The notes under the pieces: generated by a model | The model's input: only the letters and a program-made list of their open reading frames with translations | Told to the model about the DNA's origin: nothing | Database searches by the model: none | Origin: Nucisporomicrobium flavum | GTDB taxonomy: Bacteria; Actinomycetota; Actinomycetes; Mycobacteriales; Micromonosporaceae | DNA length: 64,000 nucleotides | NCBI RefSeq assembly: GCF_016464385.1 | Contig: NZ_JADMLH010000004.1 | Span: 329,099-393,098 of the forward strand | Direction of reading: 5' to 3' | In this document: one piece after another, positions 36,897 to 47,718 of the stretch | How the letters are laid out: the number at the start of each line of letters is the position of its first letter | Numbering within the stretch: the stretch's first letter is position 1 | Translations under genes and position numbers: made by a program

Positions 36897-37703
36897 ATGA
36901 AGATCCTGGTCACCGGCGCGACCGGCAGCGTCGGCCGGCTCGTCGTGGACGAACTCCTGGCGCTCGGCGCGACCGGCGTGCGCGCCCTCACGGTGAACCC
37001 CGCGAAGGCGGCCCTGCCGGCCGAGGTGGAGGTGGTCAGGGGCTTCATCGGCCGGCCCTCGACCCTCGCGCCCGCCCTGGAGGGCGTCGACCGGATGTAC
37101 CTCGCACCGGTGATCGAGACGAACGCCGAGGTGTGCCGGATGGCGGCTGCCGCGGGCGTACGGCGCATCGTCGACCTGGCCGGCGCCAAGGGGGACCACT
37201 GGCAGGCGATCGAGGACGGCGTGGAGGCCTGCGGGGTGCCGTACGTGCACCTCGAACCGGGCGAGTTCATGGCCAACGCGGAGCTGTGGGCCGCCCAGAT
37301 CCGCGCCGGCGACGTGGTGCGCGACGGCTGCGGGTCGGCGGCGAACGCGCCCATCGCGCTCGAGGACATCGCCGCGGTGGCGGCCCGGTGCCTGGTCGAG
37401 GAAGGGCACGAGGGTCGCTCGTACGAGCTGACCGGCCCCGAGTCGCTCACGAGGCGCCGGCGGGTCGAGCTGATCGGGGAGGCGCTCGGCCGGCGGCTCA
37501 CGTACGTCGACCTGCCCCACGACGAGTTCGTGCAGCAGCTCGAGCAGGCGATGGGCGAGTACGCGGCCTGGTACGCCGACGGCATGCGGCAGCTGGCGGC
37601 GAACCCCCAGCGGGCCGTGCCGACCGTGGCGGAGCTCACCGGACGCCCGGCGACAACGTTCGCTCAATGGGCCCGTGACCACCGGGAACTCTTCACTCCG
37701 TAG
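36897..37703 (+). CDS. NAD(P)-binding NmrA-like / SDR-type reductase
   Basis: A 268-residue Rossmann protein begins MKILVTGATGSVGRLVVDEL, giving the GATGxxG nucleotide motif at 7-13. The middle IVDLAGAKGDHW and LEPGEFMAN fit atypical SDRs of the NmrA/HSCARG type, without a clear YxxxK. These sense or use NAD(P)H, often as quinone or nitroreductase-like proteins. It is divergent from tetR with paired operators, so it is probably induced by the ligand of that regulator. Confidence 0.88.
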   Translation: MKILVTGATGSVGRLVVDELLALGATGVRALTVNPAKAALPAEVEVVRGFIGRPSTLAPALEGVDRMYLAPVIETNAEVCRMAAAAGVRRIVDLAGAKGDHWQAIEDGVEACGVPYVHLEPGEFMANAELWAAQIRAGDVVRDGCGSAANAPIALEDIAAVAARCLVEEGHEGRSYELTGPESLTRRRRVELIGEALGRRLTYVDLPHDEFVQQLEQAMGEYAAWYADGMRQLAANPQRAVPTVAELTGRPATTFAQWARDHRELFTP

Positions 37704-37756
37704 GTGGCTTCTCTGTGTGATCGCGGGATCACGGAAACGCAGGGTGTGGGCCCGAT

Positions 37757-37785
37757 TTGGAGGGCACCATGGGCTCGGGTAGAGT
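37757..37785 (+). promoter_or_regulatory. Promoter of tRNA-Gln
   Basis: TTGGAG (37757-37762) and TAGAGT (37780-37785) are 17 bp apart, a good vegetative sigma -35/-10 pair, ending 28 bp before the tRNA. Confidence 0.6.
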
Positions 37786-37813
37786 TTCCACTCGGTACGG
37801 CAAGCCGTACCAA

Positions 37814-37885
37814 TGGGGTATGGGGTAATTGGCAGCCCGACTGATTCTGGTTCAGTTAGTCTAGGTTCGAGTCCTGGTACCCCAG
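37814..37885 (+). tRNA. tRNA-Gln (anticodon CTG)
   Basis: The cloverleaf is complete: acceptor TGGGGTA/TACCCCA, T8, anticodon stem ACTGA/TCAGT with loop TTCTGGT, and T-loop GGTTCGAGTCC. The discriminator is G and the CCA end is not encoded. Confidence 0.95.
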
Positions 37886-37988
37886 CGCTACGGTCTCCCC
37901 GCGAGATCGGCGGCGCTGGACATCTGATAGTGTTCAGCACCGTTGCTGGAGCGGGAAAGCCCGGGCAAGAGCAACAAAGGCAAGGCCT

Positions 37989-38064
37989 GGTCCCGTCGTC
38001 TAGCGGCCTAGGACGCCGCCCTCTCAAGGCGGTAGCGAGGGTTCGAATCCCTTCGGGACTACCA
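37989..38064 (+). tRNA. tRNA-Glu (anticodon CTC)
   Basis: The acceptor is GGTCCCG/CGGGACT (one G-U), the anticodon stem CCGCC/GGCGG with loop CTCTCAA, and the T-arm GAGGGTTCGAATCCCTT. CCA is encoded (38062-38064). It is 103 bp after tRNA-Gln, probably on the same transcript. Confidence 0.95.
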
Positions 38065-38070
38065 GCATCG

Positions 38071-38107
38071 ATCGGCTCGTGTCAGCGGACACGGGCCGAT
38101 TCGCTTT
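38071..38107 (+). terminator. Terminator after tRNA-Glu
   Basis: A 13-bp stem with one mismatch (38071-38083 / 38088-38100), loop AGCG, is followed by TCGCTTTT. The rest of the spacer to 38286 is GGCTCCGGC-type low-complexity sequence with no gene. Confidence 0.8.
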
Positions 38108-38286
38108 TCCGGCCCGGCTCGCCCGGGCGGCCCGGCTCCGGCTTCGGCTCCGGCTCCGGCGGCCCGTCTTCGGCGGCCCGGCCCGGCTCCGGCCCGGCTC
38201 CGGCTTCGGCGGTTTGGTCGCGGTCGGCGGCGCTGCTTCTGCGCTGGGCGTAACCGTCAGCCCGCTCGGCCGGGAACACTGTCAGT

Positions 38287-38979
38287 GTGAGCGATCCCTC
38301 CGTCCGCCGCGTCGACTTCGGTTATTTCGTCCGCCCGGCCACCGAGACCGGCACCGGATCCCCGCGCGTCGAGCCGTGCCTCGGATACCTGGTGGAACAC
38401 CCCGACGGCCTGCTGCTCGTCGACACCGGCATGGGCTCGCATCCCGACGTGGACGCCCACTACCGGCCGCGCCGGGTCGCCCTGGCGGAGGCGTTGCGGG
38501 CCGTCGGCGTCGGGCTCACGGATATCCGGTACGTGGTCAACTGCCACCTGCACTTCGACCACAGCGGCGGCAATCCGGATCTCGCCGGCCGTCCCGTCTT
38601 CACCCAGCGGGCGGAGCTGGAGGCCGCGCGGACCGTCGAGGACTACACGCTGCCGTGGCTGGTCGACGCGCCGGGCGTCCGCTACGTCGAGCTGGACGGG
38701 GAGGCGGAGGTGCTGCCCGGCGTCGTGATCGTTCCCACGCCCGGCCACACCGCCGGCCACCAGTCGGTCGTCGTACGCCGTGGCGACGGCACCGTGATCG
38801 TCGCCGGCCAGAGTCACGACCACGCGGCCGCTTTCACCGGTGACGTCCTGGCCTGGCGGGCCGGAAAGGACGGTGTGGAGGACCCGCTGCCGGTTGCTCC
38901 GGCCTGGATCGACCGGCTCCTCGAGTTCGACCCGGCCCGCGTCGTCTTCGCCCACGACAACGCCGTCTGGGAGCCGTGA
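38287..38979 (+). CDS. Metallo-beta-lactamase fold hydrolase, AHL-lactonase-like
   Basis: A 230-residue MBL-fold protein has the dinuclear zinc motif HLHFDHSGG (H87, H89, D91, H92), a later His in PTPGHTAGH, Asp in QSHDHAAA, and a C-terminal His in FAHDN. The layout and length match the family of N-acyl homoserine lactonases and related lactonases. Quorum-quenching activity is only a possibility. GTG 38287 starts it. It is convergent with the IclR regulator gene. Confidence 0.85.
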   Translation: MSDPSVRRVDFGYFVRPATETGTGSPRVEPCLGYLVEHPDGLLLVDTGMGSHPDVDAHYRPRRVALAEALRAVGVGLTDIRYVVNCHLHFDHSGGNPDLAGRPVFTQRAELEAARTVEDYTLPWLVDAPGVRYVELDGEAEVLPGVVIVPTPGHTAGHQSVVVRRGDGTVIVAGQSHDHAAAFTGDVLAWRAGKDGVEDPLPVAPAWIDRLLEFDPARVVFAHDNAVWEP

Positions 38980-39060
38980 CAGCGAGCCGTCGGAGAAGGC
39001 GGTGACAGCAAGCCGCCGGAAGGACCTATCGGCGAGCCGCGGCGAATCGGGAAGCGGGCC

Positions 39061-39747
39061 CTACAGGCCGCTCAGCCGCTGCCCGGCCCGCACCACGGCC
39101 ATCGCGTGCCGCTCGCCGGGCCGGCGGCCCAGCCGTTCGATCGGACCGCTTATCGAGATGGCGGCGATGACCCGGCCCGTGCGGTCGCGGATCGGGGCCG
39201 AGACGCTCGCCACACCGGGCTCGCGTTCCGCGACGCTCTGGGCCCATCCGCGGCGGCGGACCTCCGCGAGGGTGCGGCCGGTGAACTTGCAGCGCGGCAG
39301 CAGCGGCATGACCGCTTCCGGCGGTTCCCAGGCGAGCAGGATCTGGGCCGCGGAGCCGGCCACCATCGGCAGGACCGAGCCCACCGGGACCGTGTCGCGC
39401 AGGCCGCTGGCGCGTTCCGCGGCGGCCACGCAGATGCGTTCGTCCGCGCGGCGCAGGTAGAGCTGGGCGCTCTCGCCCGTGGCGTCCCGCAGCGCCGACA
39501 GCAGCGGTTCCGCCGCGGTCAGCAGCACGTCGGGCGCCGCGTTGGCGAGCTCGCCGAGCCGGGGGCCGGGGCGCCAGCGGCCCTGGGTGTCCCGGACCAG
39601 CATCCGGTGGATCTCCAGGGCCTGCGCCAGCCGGTGCGCGGTGGCCCGGGGCAGCTTGGTGCGGTCGACGAGTTCGGCCAGGCTGGCGCCGTCGACGCAT
39701 GCCGCCAGGATGACGACCGCCTTGTCGAGAACGCCGACACCGCTCAT
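39061..39747 (-). CDS. ndgR: IclR-family regulator of leuCD (NdgR-like)
   Basis: A 228-residue protein has a winged HTH (LVDRTKLPRATAHRLAQAL) and an IclR effector domain with RICVAAAERASGLRDTVPVG and REPGVASVSAPI. The sequence closely follows Streptomyces NdgR, and its place divergent from leuC is that gene's known position. NdgR activates leuCD and other amino acid genes. I take ATG 39747 (MSGVGVLDKA) as start, by family similarity. ATG 39771 has GGGAGG only one base upstream and is less likely. Confidence 0.9.
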   Translation of the reverse strand: MSGVGVLDKAVVILAACVDGASLAELVDRTKLPRATAHRLAQALEIHRMLVRDTQGRWRPGPRLGELANAAPDVLLTAAEPLLSALRDATGESAQLYLRRADERICVAAAERASGLRDTVPVGSVLPMVAGSAAQILLAWEPPEAVMPLLPRCKFTGRTLAEVRRRGWAQSVAEREPGVASVSAPIRDRTGRVIAAISISGPIERLGRRPGERHAMAVVRAGQRLSGL

Positions 39748-39796
39748 ACTGTGTCCCACAAGCCGAAACATACCTCCCAGAATTTAGGATGTCCAG

Positions 39797-41239
<1,443 letters not shown>

Positions 41240-41254
41240 AGACGGAGACCAGCC

Positions 41255-41842
41255 ATGGACAAGTTCACCACCCACGCCGGCAAGGTCATGCCGCTGCGGC
41301 GCTCCGATGTGGACACCGACCAGATCATCCCGGCGGTCTACCTGAAGCGGGTCACCCGGACCGGCTTCGAGGACGGGCTGTTCAGCGCCTGGCGCGACGA
41401 CCCGTCGTTCGTGCTCAACAACCCGGCCCACGCCGGGGCCACGATCCTGGTCGCCGGACCGAACTTCGGCACCGGCTCTTCCCGGCAGCACGCCGTCTGG
41501 GCCCTGCGGGACTGGGGTTTCAAGGTCGTCATCGCGGCCCGGTTCGGCGACATCTTCCGCGGCAACGCCCTCAAGGAGGGCCTGCTGCCGGTGCAGCTGG
41601 ACCAGAAGGCCGTCGAGGCGCTCTGGGACATGGCCGACAGCGAGCCGGACAAGCAGATCACCGTGGACCTGGGCGCCCGTCAGGTGCACGTGGACGACGC
41701 CGCGTGGAGCTTCCCGATCGACGATTTCAGCCGCTGGCGCCTCATGGAGGGCCTGGACGACATCGGACTGACGCTGCGACACGAGGACGCTGTCACCGCG
41801 TACGAGAAGGATCGCCCGGCTTTCAAGCCGGTCGTTGTCTGA
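41255..41842 (+). CDS. leuD: 3-isopropylmalate dehydratase small subunit
   Basis: This is the swivelling-domain subunit of LeuCD, 195 residues. It contains [19 protein letters not shown], the substrate-binding [17 protein letters not shown], and [20 protein letters not shown], all standard. The gene follows leuC with a good GGAGA ribosome site. Three hairpins with T tracts follow within 90 bp, insulating hup. Confidence 0.97.
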   Translation: MDKFTTHAGKVMPLRRSDVDTDQIIPAVYLKRVTRTGFEDGLFSAWRDDPSFVLNNPAHAGATILVAGPNFGTGSSRQHAVWALRDWGFKVVIAARFGDIFRGNALKEGLLPVQLDQKAVEALWDMADSEPDKQITVDLGARQVHVDDAAWSFPIDDFSRWRLMEGLDDIGLTLRHEDAVTAYEKDRPAFKPVVV

Positions 41843-41853
41843 GCCCGCAAAAC

Positions 41854-41929
41854 CCTGTCAGCACAGGCTTTTTCGCCCCCACCGGGTCGCCGGTGGGGGC
41901 GAATTCGTTGCGACACAACGGTTTTTTTT
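41854..41929 (+). terminator. Three tandem terminator hairpins after leuD
   Basis: Hairpin 1 is CCTGT/ACAGG (41854-41867) followed by CTTTTT. Hairpin 2 is a perfect 14-bp stem (41872-41885 / 41890-41903, loop GTCG). Hairpin 3 is CGTTG/CAACG (41906-41920) followed by G and eight T (41922-41929). The T tract of the first is part of the second stem, so 1 and 2 compete. Confidence 0.85.
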
Positions 41930-42098
41930 CGCGCGAATGTTTGTGTCTGCTGGTCAGAGGGCATACGGTGCGCGCAGAATGGCTCGCATTGGGCCAGTGA
42001 GGCATGTTCGGCGACAGCGGACCGCAGGTACGGCACCCGCGGCACGCACAGGATCCCGTCGTCAACGAGTCTCAGTTCTCACGTTCGGGAGGAAAACC

Positions 42099-42932
42099 GT
42101 GAACAAGGCCGAGCTCATCGAGGCGCTCGCCGCCCGACTGGGGGACCGGAAGACGGCGACAGCGGCGCTGGATGCGGTCATCAGCGAGGTGCAGAACGCC
42201 GTCACCAAGGGCGACCGCGTTGCCATCACCGGCTTCGGCGTCTTCGAGAAGCGGGCGCGAAATGCGCGTACGGCTCGGAACCCACGCACCGGTGAACCAG
42301 TCAAGGTGAAGAAGACGTCCGTCCCCGCTTTCAAGCCCGGCACGGGTTTCCGGGAGATGGTCGCGAGCGGCAAGGTGGCCAAGGCCGCCGCCGCCAAGAA
42401 GACCACCGCGGCGGCGAAGTCCACTGCCAGCAAGGCGGCTCCGGCGAAGGCCACCGCCACCAAGACGGCGGCGGCCAAGAAGACGACCGCCGCCACCGCC
42501 ACCAAGGCCACCGCCACGAAGGCCTCCGCTGCCAAGGCCACCCCGGCCAAGTCGGCGGCGACCAAGACGGCGGCGGCCAAGAAGACCACCGCCAGCAAGG
42601 CGGCTCCGGCGAAGGCCACGGCCACCAAGACGGCGGCGGCCAAGAAGACGACCGCCACCAAGGCGGCTCCGGCCAAGTCGGCGGCGACCAAGACGGCGGC
42701 GGCCAAGAAGACGACCGCCACCAAGGCGACGGCAACGAAGTCGACCGCCACCAAGGCCACCGCCACCAAGGCCACCGCGGCCAAGTCGACCGCGGCCAAG
42801 AAGACGGCGACCGCGGCCACCAAGTCGGCCCCGGCGAAGTCCGCCGCCCGCAAGACCACGGCAGCCACCAAGTCGACGCCGGCCACCAAGGCCACCACGG
42901 CGCGGACCTCGGCGGCCCGCAAGACCCGCTGA
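42099..42932 (+). CDS. hup: HU-type nucleoid protein with long Lys/Ala/Thr tail
   Basis: A 277-residue protein has an N-terminal HU domain (1-92: [35 protein letters not shown]) and a C-terminal tail of about 185 residues. The tail is built of [22 protein letters not shown] and related repeats like histone H1. This is the HupS/HupB class of actinobacteria; the tail is longer than the roughly 110 residues of M. tuberculosis HupB. GTG 42099 has GGGAGG upstream. It compacts the nucleoid; the tail binds DNA and may be acetylated. Its position next to leuD is conserved. Confidence 0.95.
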   Translation: MNKAELIEALAARLGDRKTATAALDAVISEVQNAVTKGDRVAITGFGVFEKRARNARTARNPRTGEPVKVKKTSVPAFKPGTGFREMVASGKVAKAAAAKKTTAAAKSTASKAAPAKATATKTAAAKKTTAATATKATATKASAAKATPAKSAATKTAAAKKTTASKAAPAKATATKTAAAKKTTATKAAPAKSAATKTAAAKKTTATKATATKSTATKATATKATAAKSTAAKKTATAATKSAPAKSAARKTTAATKSTPATKATTARTSAARKTR

Positions 42933-42962
42933 AGCACCCGCTCAGCGGCACGCTGACGAGAC

Positions 42963-42998
42963 AAAGGGCGTCCACCCGTACGGTGGACGCCCTTTGCG
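42963..42998 (+). terminator. Terminator after hup
   Basis: A perfect 14-bp stem 42963-42976 / 42982-42995, loop CGTAC, ends in TTT on the plus strand and in AAA/TTT symmetry on the other. It lies 30 bp after the stop. Confidence 0.85.
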
Positions 42999-43040
42999 TG
43001 TCCCGGCGCCACGGTGGCCGCTGAGCCTACGGTCCGCAGC

Positions 43041-43532
43041 ATGGACCGCAGATCCGCCCCGGACGGGAGCGCCGCCGCGCCCCGGGCCGCCGCCCGCCCC
43101 CGGGGACCCGTGAGCCGATCGCTCATCGCCGCCGGCATCTTCGCGGCGGCCGTCCTGCCGGCCTGGATGCTCGGCGACGCGGCGGAGAACTGGACCGGCC
43201 TGTCCCTGCTGGACTGGATCGTCACCTGCGTGCTCTCCGGCGCCGCCGTGTACGTGCTGGCGCCGCACGGCTCGTACCGCCGCCGCGACGCCGTCCTGGG
43301 CGTCGTCCCGTTCTACGGCTGGTACCTGATCAGCGTGCTCTCGTGGCGGATCGCGCTGCTGCCCCTGCGGGACTGGGAGCCCCGGCAGGACGAGCTGTGG
43401 CGGGCCCGCTGGCTCACCGGCGACCTGATCGGTTACTGGCGCACGGATCCGCTGCCACCGCCGTCGCCGCGCCGGGCGGGCGCGGCGGTCAGATCCGGCT
43501 CAGCGCCGCGAGCCGGTCGCCCGACCAGGTGA
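43041..43532 (+). CDS. Small three-helix membrane protein, function unknown
   Basis: A 163-residue protein has an Arg/Ala-rich N-terminus (1-26) and three hydrophobic segments (about 29-45, 58-77, 88-105). The middle PHGSYRRRDAVLGVVPFYGW and C-terminal WEPRQDELWRARW stretches look conserved rather than random. ATG 43041 is the start. The last 44 bp overlap the 3' end of the convergent MutT1-like gene. No family function is known to me. Confidence 0.65.
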   Translation: MDRRSAPDGSAAAPRAAARPRGPVSRSLIAAGIFAAAVLPAWMLGDAAENWTGLSLLDWIVTCVLSGAAVYVLAPHGSYRRRDAVLGVVPFYGWYLISVLSWRIALLPLRDWEPRQDELWRARWLTGDLIGYWRTDPLPPPSPRRAGAAVRSGSAPRAGRPTR

Positions 43533-44376
43533 GCACCCAGCCGCTGCCCTTGGGCGTCTTGTAGTCCGCCGGGTCGCCGTCGCCATCGCCGTCCAGGCTC
43601 GCCAGCAGCCCCGGGATCACCTTGCCCTGGCTGCAGATCGCCACCCGCTCGCCGTCGCGCAGCTCGGCCAGCCGGGCCGCGGCCACCTTCACCCGCGCCG
43701 GGATCTCGTCCGCCTCACCCGGCTCGGCGAACGCCGCGTCCAGGACGATCGGCAGCCCCAGCCGCCGGGCGAGCGGGTCCAGCGTCTGCCGGCACCGCAG
43801 CGGTGTGGCCGACACGAGCCGCCGCGGCGAGAACAGCGCGGCCGCGACGCAGACCGTCTCGGCCTGCGCGCGCCCGCGGTCGTCGATCGGGCGCAGGGCG
43901 TCCGGGCCGTCGAAATCCTTGCGCTTGCCGGCGTGGGCGTGCCGGACGAGCACGGTCACCCCGGTCACCGGCGGCAGGGTCGTGGCGTGCTCGACCAGGC
44001 CGCGGTCGTCCGGGTACGTCAGCCGGTCGATCGCCTCGGCCGGCGACAGCCAGACCACCTCGTCGACCTCGGTCGGATCCTGCGGCTCCCCGGCCGGGCC
44101 GTCGCCGGCCCGCATCAACCAGAAGTCGACCGTCTTCGGTACGCCGTCCGGCATCGTGTACGCGATCCCCGGCAGCCGCAGCTGGGGCTCGGCCCGTACG
44201 CCGGTCTCCTCGAGGACCTCGCGGACGGCGGCGGCGAGCGAGTGCTCGGAACCGTCCAGCTTCCCCTTGGGCAGGCTCCAGTCGGACCGGTACGGCCGGT
44301 GCACGACACAGATCTCGATGCCGTCCCCGGCAGGCCGCCAGAGCACTCCGCCCGCGGCGCGCACCGTTGCCGTCAC
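43489..44376 (-). CDS. mutT1: Nudix hydrolase fused to histidine phosphatase (MutT1-like)
   Basis: A 295-residue protein has an N-terminal Nudix domain with the full box GKLDGSEHSL...REVLEETGV (about 38-60). A C-terminal histidine phosphatase domain begins LVRHAHAGKR (about 145). This matches mycobacterial MutT1, which clears 8-oxo-(d)GTP and diadenosine polyphosphates. It lies five bases after ppk on the same strand, as the neighbours ppk1 and mutT1 do in mycobacteria. Confidence 0.93.
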   Translation of the reverse strand: MTATVRAAGGVLWRPAGDGIEICVVHRPYRSDWSLPKGKLDGSEHSLAAAVREVLEETGVRAEPQLRLPGIAYTMPDGVPKTVDFWLMRAGDGPAGEPQDPTEVDEVVWLSPAEAIDRLTYPDDRGLVEHATTLPPVTGVTVLVRHAHAGKRKDFDGPDALRPIDDRGRAQAETVCVAAALFSPRRLVSATPLRCRQTLDPLARRLGLPIVLDAAFAEPGEADEIPARVKVAAARLAELRDGERVAICSQGKVIPGLLASLDGDGDGDPADYKTPKGSGWVLTWSGDRLAALSRI

Positions 44377-44381
44377 GTCAG

Positions 44382-46685
44382 TCAGACCGCCTTGCCGATG
44401 ATCCGGCGCAGCAGCGCCTCCTGCAGATGGACGTGCGGGTCGGAGGGGGTGGAGGTGCGCCGGTGCCAGGTGCCGTCACCGGCGAGGTCCCAGCCCTCGC
44501 TCTCGTCGCTCATCGCCAATTCCAGCACGTTGCGCAGGTCGTCCTGCGCGGAGGGGAGCGTGACACGCACGAGCGCCTCGATCCGGCGGTCCAGGTTGCG
44601 GTGCATCAGATCGGCCGAGCCGATCCAGTACTCGGCGTCGTCGCCGGGACCGAACCGGAAGACCCGGGAGTGCTCCAGGAAGCGGCCGACGATCGAGCGG
44701 ACCCGGATGTTGTCCGACAGCCCGGGTACGCCCGGCCGCAGCGCGCACATGCCCCGGATGATCAGGTCGACCTTCACGCCGTCCTGGGAGGCGCGGTAGA
44801 GCGCGTCGATGGTCTCCTCGTCGACGAGCGAGTTCACCTTGAACTGCACCAGGGCGTCGCCGCCGGACCGGCCGATCCGAGCCTGCTCGTGGATCCGCTC
44901 GATGAGCCCCCGGCGGACCCCGTGCGGCGCCACGAGCAGGCGGCGGAACGCGGTCTGTCGGCTGTACCCGGTGAGCACGTTGAACAGGTCCGTGACGTCC
45001 GCGCCGATCTCCGGGTCGGCGGTCAGCATGCCGAAGTCCTCGTACAGTCGCGCGGTCTTGGGGTGGTAGTTGCCCGTGCCGATGTGGCAGTAGCGGCGGA
45101 TCTGGTTGCCCTCCTGCCGCACCACCAGGGCTGTCTTGCAGTGCGTCTTGAGGCCGACGAGCCCGTAGACCACGTGGCATCCGGCGCGTTCCAGCGTGCG
45201 CGCCCAGCCGATGTTGGCGATTTCGTCGAAACGCGCCTTCACCTCGACCAGCACCACCACCTGCTTGCCCGCGGCGGCCGCGTCGACCAGCGCGTCGACT
45301 ATCGGGGAGTCGCCGCTGGTGCGGTACAGCGTCTGCTTGATGGCGAGCACGTTCGGGTCCGCCGCGGCCTGCTCGATGAAGCGCTGCACGCTCGTCGAGA
45401 ACGAGTGGTACGGGTGGTGCACGAGGATGTCGCACTCGCGCAGCCGGTTGAAGACGCTGCGCGGCACCTCCCCGTCGGCCAGGTGCGGGTGGGTGGCCGG
45501 CACGAACGGGCGGTCCTTGAGATCGTCGCGGTCCGCGTCGCCGTAGACCTGCCACAGCGAGGACAGGTCCAGCAGGCCGGGCACCCGCAGCACGTCCTCG
45601 TCGTTCATGTCGAGCTCGCGGGCGAGCAGGTCGAGCACATGGTCACTGATCGAGGCGGCGACCTCCAGGCGCACCGGCGGGCCGAACCGGCGCTGCGCCA
45701 GCTCGCGTTCGAGGGCCTGCAGCAGGTCCTCGTCGCGGTCCTCGTCGACCTCCACCTCGGCGTTGCGGGTCACCCGGAACAGGTGCCACTCCAGCAGCTG
45801 CATCCCGGAGAAGAGCTGATCCAGGTGTACGGCGATGAGCTCCTCGACGGGCAGGAAGCGCACCCCGCGGCCGTCGTTCTGCACGGTCACGAACCGCGGC
45901 ACGTTGTTGGGGACCTTGATCCGGGCGAACAGCTCCCCGCTCTTGTCGTCGGGGTCGCGCAGCACCACCGCGAGGTTGAGCGAGCGGCTGGAGATGTACG
46001 GGAACGGGTGCGCCGGATCCACGGCCAGCGGCGTGAGCACGGGGAACACCTGCTCGCGGAAGTACGTCCGCAGCCGCTCCCGCTCGGGCGCGTCCAGCTC
46101 GGCCCAGCTGACCAGCTCGATGCCCTCGGCCAGCAGCTTGGGGCGTACCTCCTCGGCGAAGCAGGCGGCGTGCCGGGTGACCAGGTCGGCGGCCCGCTCG
46201 GTGATCATCGCCAGCTGGTTGCGCAGCGAGCTGCGATCGCCGCCGCGCATCGGCAGGCCGGCCTTGAGGCGCCGCTTCAGCCCGGCGACGCGCACCATGT
46301 AGAACTCGTCGAGGTTGCTGGCGAAGATGGCCAGGAACTTCGCCCGTTCCAGCAGCGGGGTCCCCGGGTCCTCGGCGAGGGCGAGCACGCGCGAGTTGAA
46401 GTCGAGCCAGGACAGCTCCCGGTTGAGGAAGCGGTCCTCGGGCAGCTCGGGACGGGTGTCCTCGGCGTCGGGGGCGGCCTCGGCGGGCGAGGTCTCGGTG
46501 CGGGCCACGGCAGGGGTACGGCTGGGCAAGGCGGGCTCCGTCGGCTCGATGGCGGTCGGGTCGGAGACTGCCACCCCGGCGGTTCCCGATGCTTCGTCGC
46601 GCCGGAGGAACCGCCCGTCCGGACCGCGGCGCCGGGTCACGTTCGCAGGCGCGCTGGTCTGGGGGGTCCGGGGCGGGGTGGTCAT
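44382..46685 (-). CDS. ppk: Polyphosphate kinase 1
   Basis: The enzyme reversibly makes polyphosphate from ATP. At 767 residues it is long, because of an 80-residue disordered N-terminus rich in Pro/Glu. The catalytic core starts [13 protein letters not shown]. Key His motifs are [13 protein letters not shown] and [15 protein letters not shown], the latter with the autophosphorylated His, followed by [14 protein letters not shown]. The C-terminal domain contains [14 protein letters not shown]. It is in an operon with a small downstream-strand neighbour before it and MutT1-like after it. Confidence 0.96.
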   Translation of the reverse strand: MTTPPRTPQTSAPANVTRRRGPDGRFLRRDEASGTAGVAVSDPTAIEPTEPALPSRTPAVARTETSPAEAAPDAEDTRPELPEDRFLNRELSWLDFNSRVLALAEDPGTPLLERAKFLAIFASNLDEFYMVRVAGLKRRLKAGLPMRGGDRSSLRNQLAMITERAADLVTRHAACFAEEVRPKLLAEGIELVSWAELDAPERERLRTYFREQVFPVLTPLAVDPAHPFPYISSRSLNLAVVLRDPDDKSGELFARIKVPNNVPRFVTVQNDGRGVRFLPVEELIAVHLDQLFSGMQLLEWHLFRVTRNAEVEVDEDRDEDLLQALERELAQRRFGPPVRLEVAASISDHVLDLLARELDMNDEDVLRVPGLLDLSSLWQVYGDADRDDLKDRPFVPATHPHLADGEVPRSVFNRLRECDILVHHPYHSFSTSVQRFIEQAAADPNVLAIKQTLYRTSGDSPIVDALVDAAAAGKQVVVLVEVKARFDEIANIGWARTLERAGCHVVYGLVGLKTHCKTALVVRQEGNQIRRYCHIGTGNYHPKTARLYEDFGMLTADPEIGADVTDLFNVLTGYSRQTAFRRLLVAPHGVRRGLIERIHEQARIGRSGGDALVQFKVNSLVDEETIDALYRASQDGVKVDLIIRGMCALRPGVPGLSDNIRVRSIVGRFLEHSRVFRFGPGDDAEYWIGSADLMHRNLDRRIEALVRVTLPSAQDDLRNVLELAMSDESEGWDLAGDGTWHRRTSTPSDPHVHLQEALLRRIIGKAV

Positions 46686-46730
46686 CGCTCCATCATTGCC
46701 CGTCCGTGGTTAACGGGAAATGAACAAGAC

Positions 46731-46937
46731 TCAGGAGATTCCCGGAAGTTGGAGCTTGATCACATCACCGCCGGCGTCCGCCTCGATCGTGACCCGCTGA
46801 CCCAGGCGCAGCAGCCGCAGCCCGGATGCCTGGAACGCGGCGGCCGGGAACGCCAGCTCGCTGCCGTCGTCGAGCAGCAGCGTGCCGGTGTGCGTACGGG
46901 GATCGAAGGTCGCGACGGTGCCCTGCATGCCGTGCAC
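46731..46937 (-). CDS. Small cold-shock-like/OB-fold protein
   Basis: A 68-residue protein reads MHGMQGTVATFDPRTHTGTL, then LLDDGSELAFPAAAF, and ends VIKLQLPGIS. The pattern of strands resembles a cold-shock domain without the usual RNP aromatic motif (KGFGFI). An ATG at 46928 (MQGTV) could equally start it. It lies 45 bp before ppk in the same direction and just after cofC. Nucleic acid binding is possible but not shown by sequence. Confidence 0.6.
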   Translation of the reverse strand: MHGMQGTVATFDPRTHTGTLLLDDGSELAFPAAAFQASGLRLLRLGQRVTIEADAGGDVIKLQLPGIS

Positions 46938-46938
46938 G

Positions 46939-47607
46939 CTACCGTGGCGGACTCACCGGCACCCGGCAATCGCAGCCCGGGGTGAGCCCGAGGTCACGCA
47001 GCAGCGTGCAGGTGTGTTCGCCGGCGCCGAGCCCGAGCACCGTCCGCAGATCCGCCGCGGTGTCGACGTCCTGCCGCAGGCCCGGCCAGTCCCCGGCGAG
47101 AACCCGGGCGCCGGAGGCGGCGTGCGTGGCCGCCGATCCCACGCCGAAACGGGGGTCCAGGGCGGTGCCCGGGCCGGCCGTGAGCAGCACGGTCCCCGTC
47201 CCGGCGGCGTCCACCACGATGCTGCGTCCGGTGCCCGCTGACAGCAGCGCGGCGCCCAGCTCGTACGGCCGCAGCGCCGGTAGGTCCCCGGTGAGCACCG
47301 CCCGCGACCGGTCCGGACCGGCCACGGAGTCGGCGCCGTGGCGCATGGCCTCGTTCAGCCCGGCCCGTGGGCGGTCGGGTGTGACCCGCGCGCCGAGGGC
47401 TGCGACCGCCGCGGCCACCTCGGCGTCGTCCGTGACCACCAGCACCTCGGCGACCAGATCGCAGGCGCCGACCGCGGTGACCGTGTCCCGGACCATGGCC
47501 AGGGCCAGTTCCTCGTGCCGGGCGTCGGGCACGGCGCCGCGCAGCCGGCTCTTGGCCGCGGCGAGGCGCTTGACGGGGATGACCGCCGTCCAGTCCGCTC
47601 CTGACAC
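46939..47607 (-). CDS. cofC: 2-phospho-L-lactate/phosphoenolpyruvate guanylyltransferase
   Basis: The enzyme activates 2-phospholactate or phosphoenolpyruvate with GTP in coenzyme F420 synthesis (FbiD in mycobacteria). It is 222 residues, from GTG 47607. It begins WTAVIPVKRLAAAKSRL, a nucleotidyltransferase motif with the K-x-x-x-x-K-S-R-L consensus, followed by VVTDDAEVA and LTGDLPAL, where the Asp binds metal. Its position beside ppk and gpsA is the same as that of FbiD (Rv2983) in M. tuberculosis. Confidence 0.92.
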   Translation of the reverse strand: MSGADWTAVIPVKRLAAAKSRLRGAVPDARHEELALAMVRDTVTAVGACDLVAEVLVVTDDAEVAAAVAALGARVTPDRPRAGLNEAMRHGADSVAGPDRSRAVLTGDLPALRPYELGAALLSAGTGRSIVVDAAGTGTVLLTAGPGTALDPRFGVGSAATHAASGARVLAGDWPGLRQDVDTAADLRTVLGLGAGEHTCTLLRDLGLTPGCDCRVPVSPPR

Positions 47608-47718
47608 GCCGACAATCCTGCCACCGCCGGGGCCGCGGGCGGCGCCACGGCGACCCGGCCTGGCTACGGCGACCACGAGCAGGCATGATTTCGTCCCAGG
47701 GTGTGGGGGACGGAGGCG

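Noticed and set aside
39750..39796. NdgR binding site upstream of leuC
   Set aside because: A short TGTG-TCC-CACA palindrome is present but too short to name as the operator without binding data.
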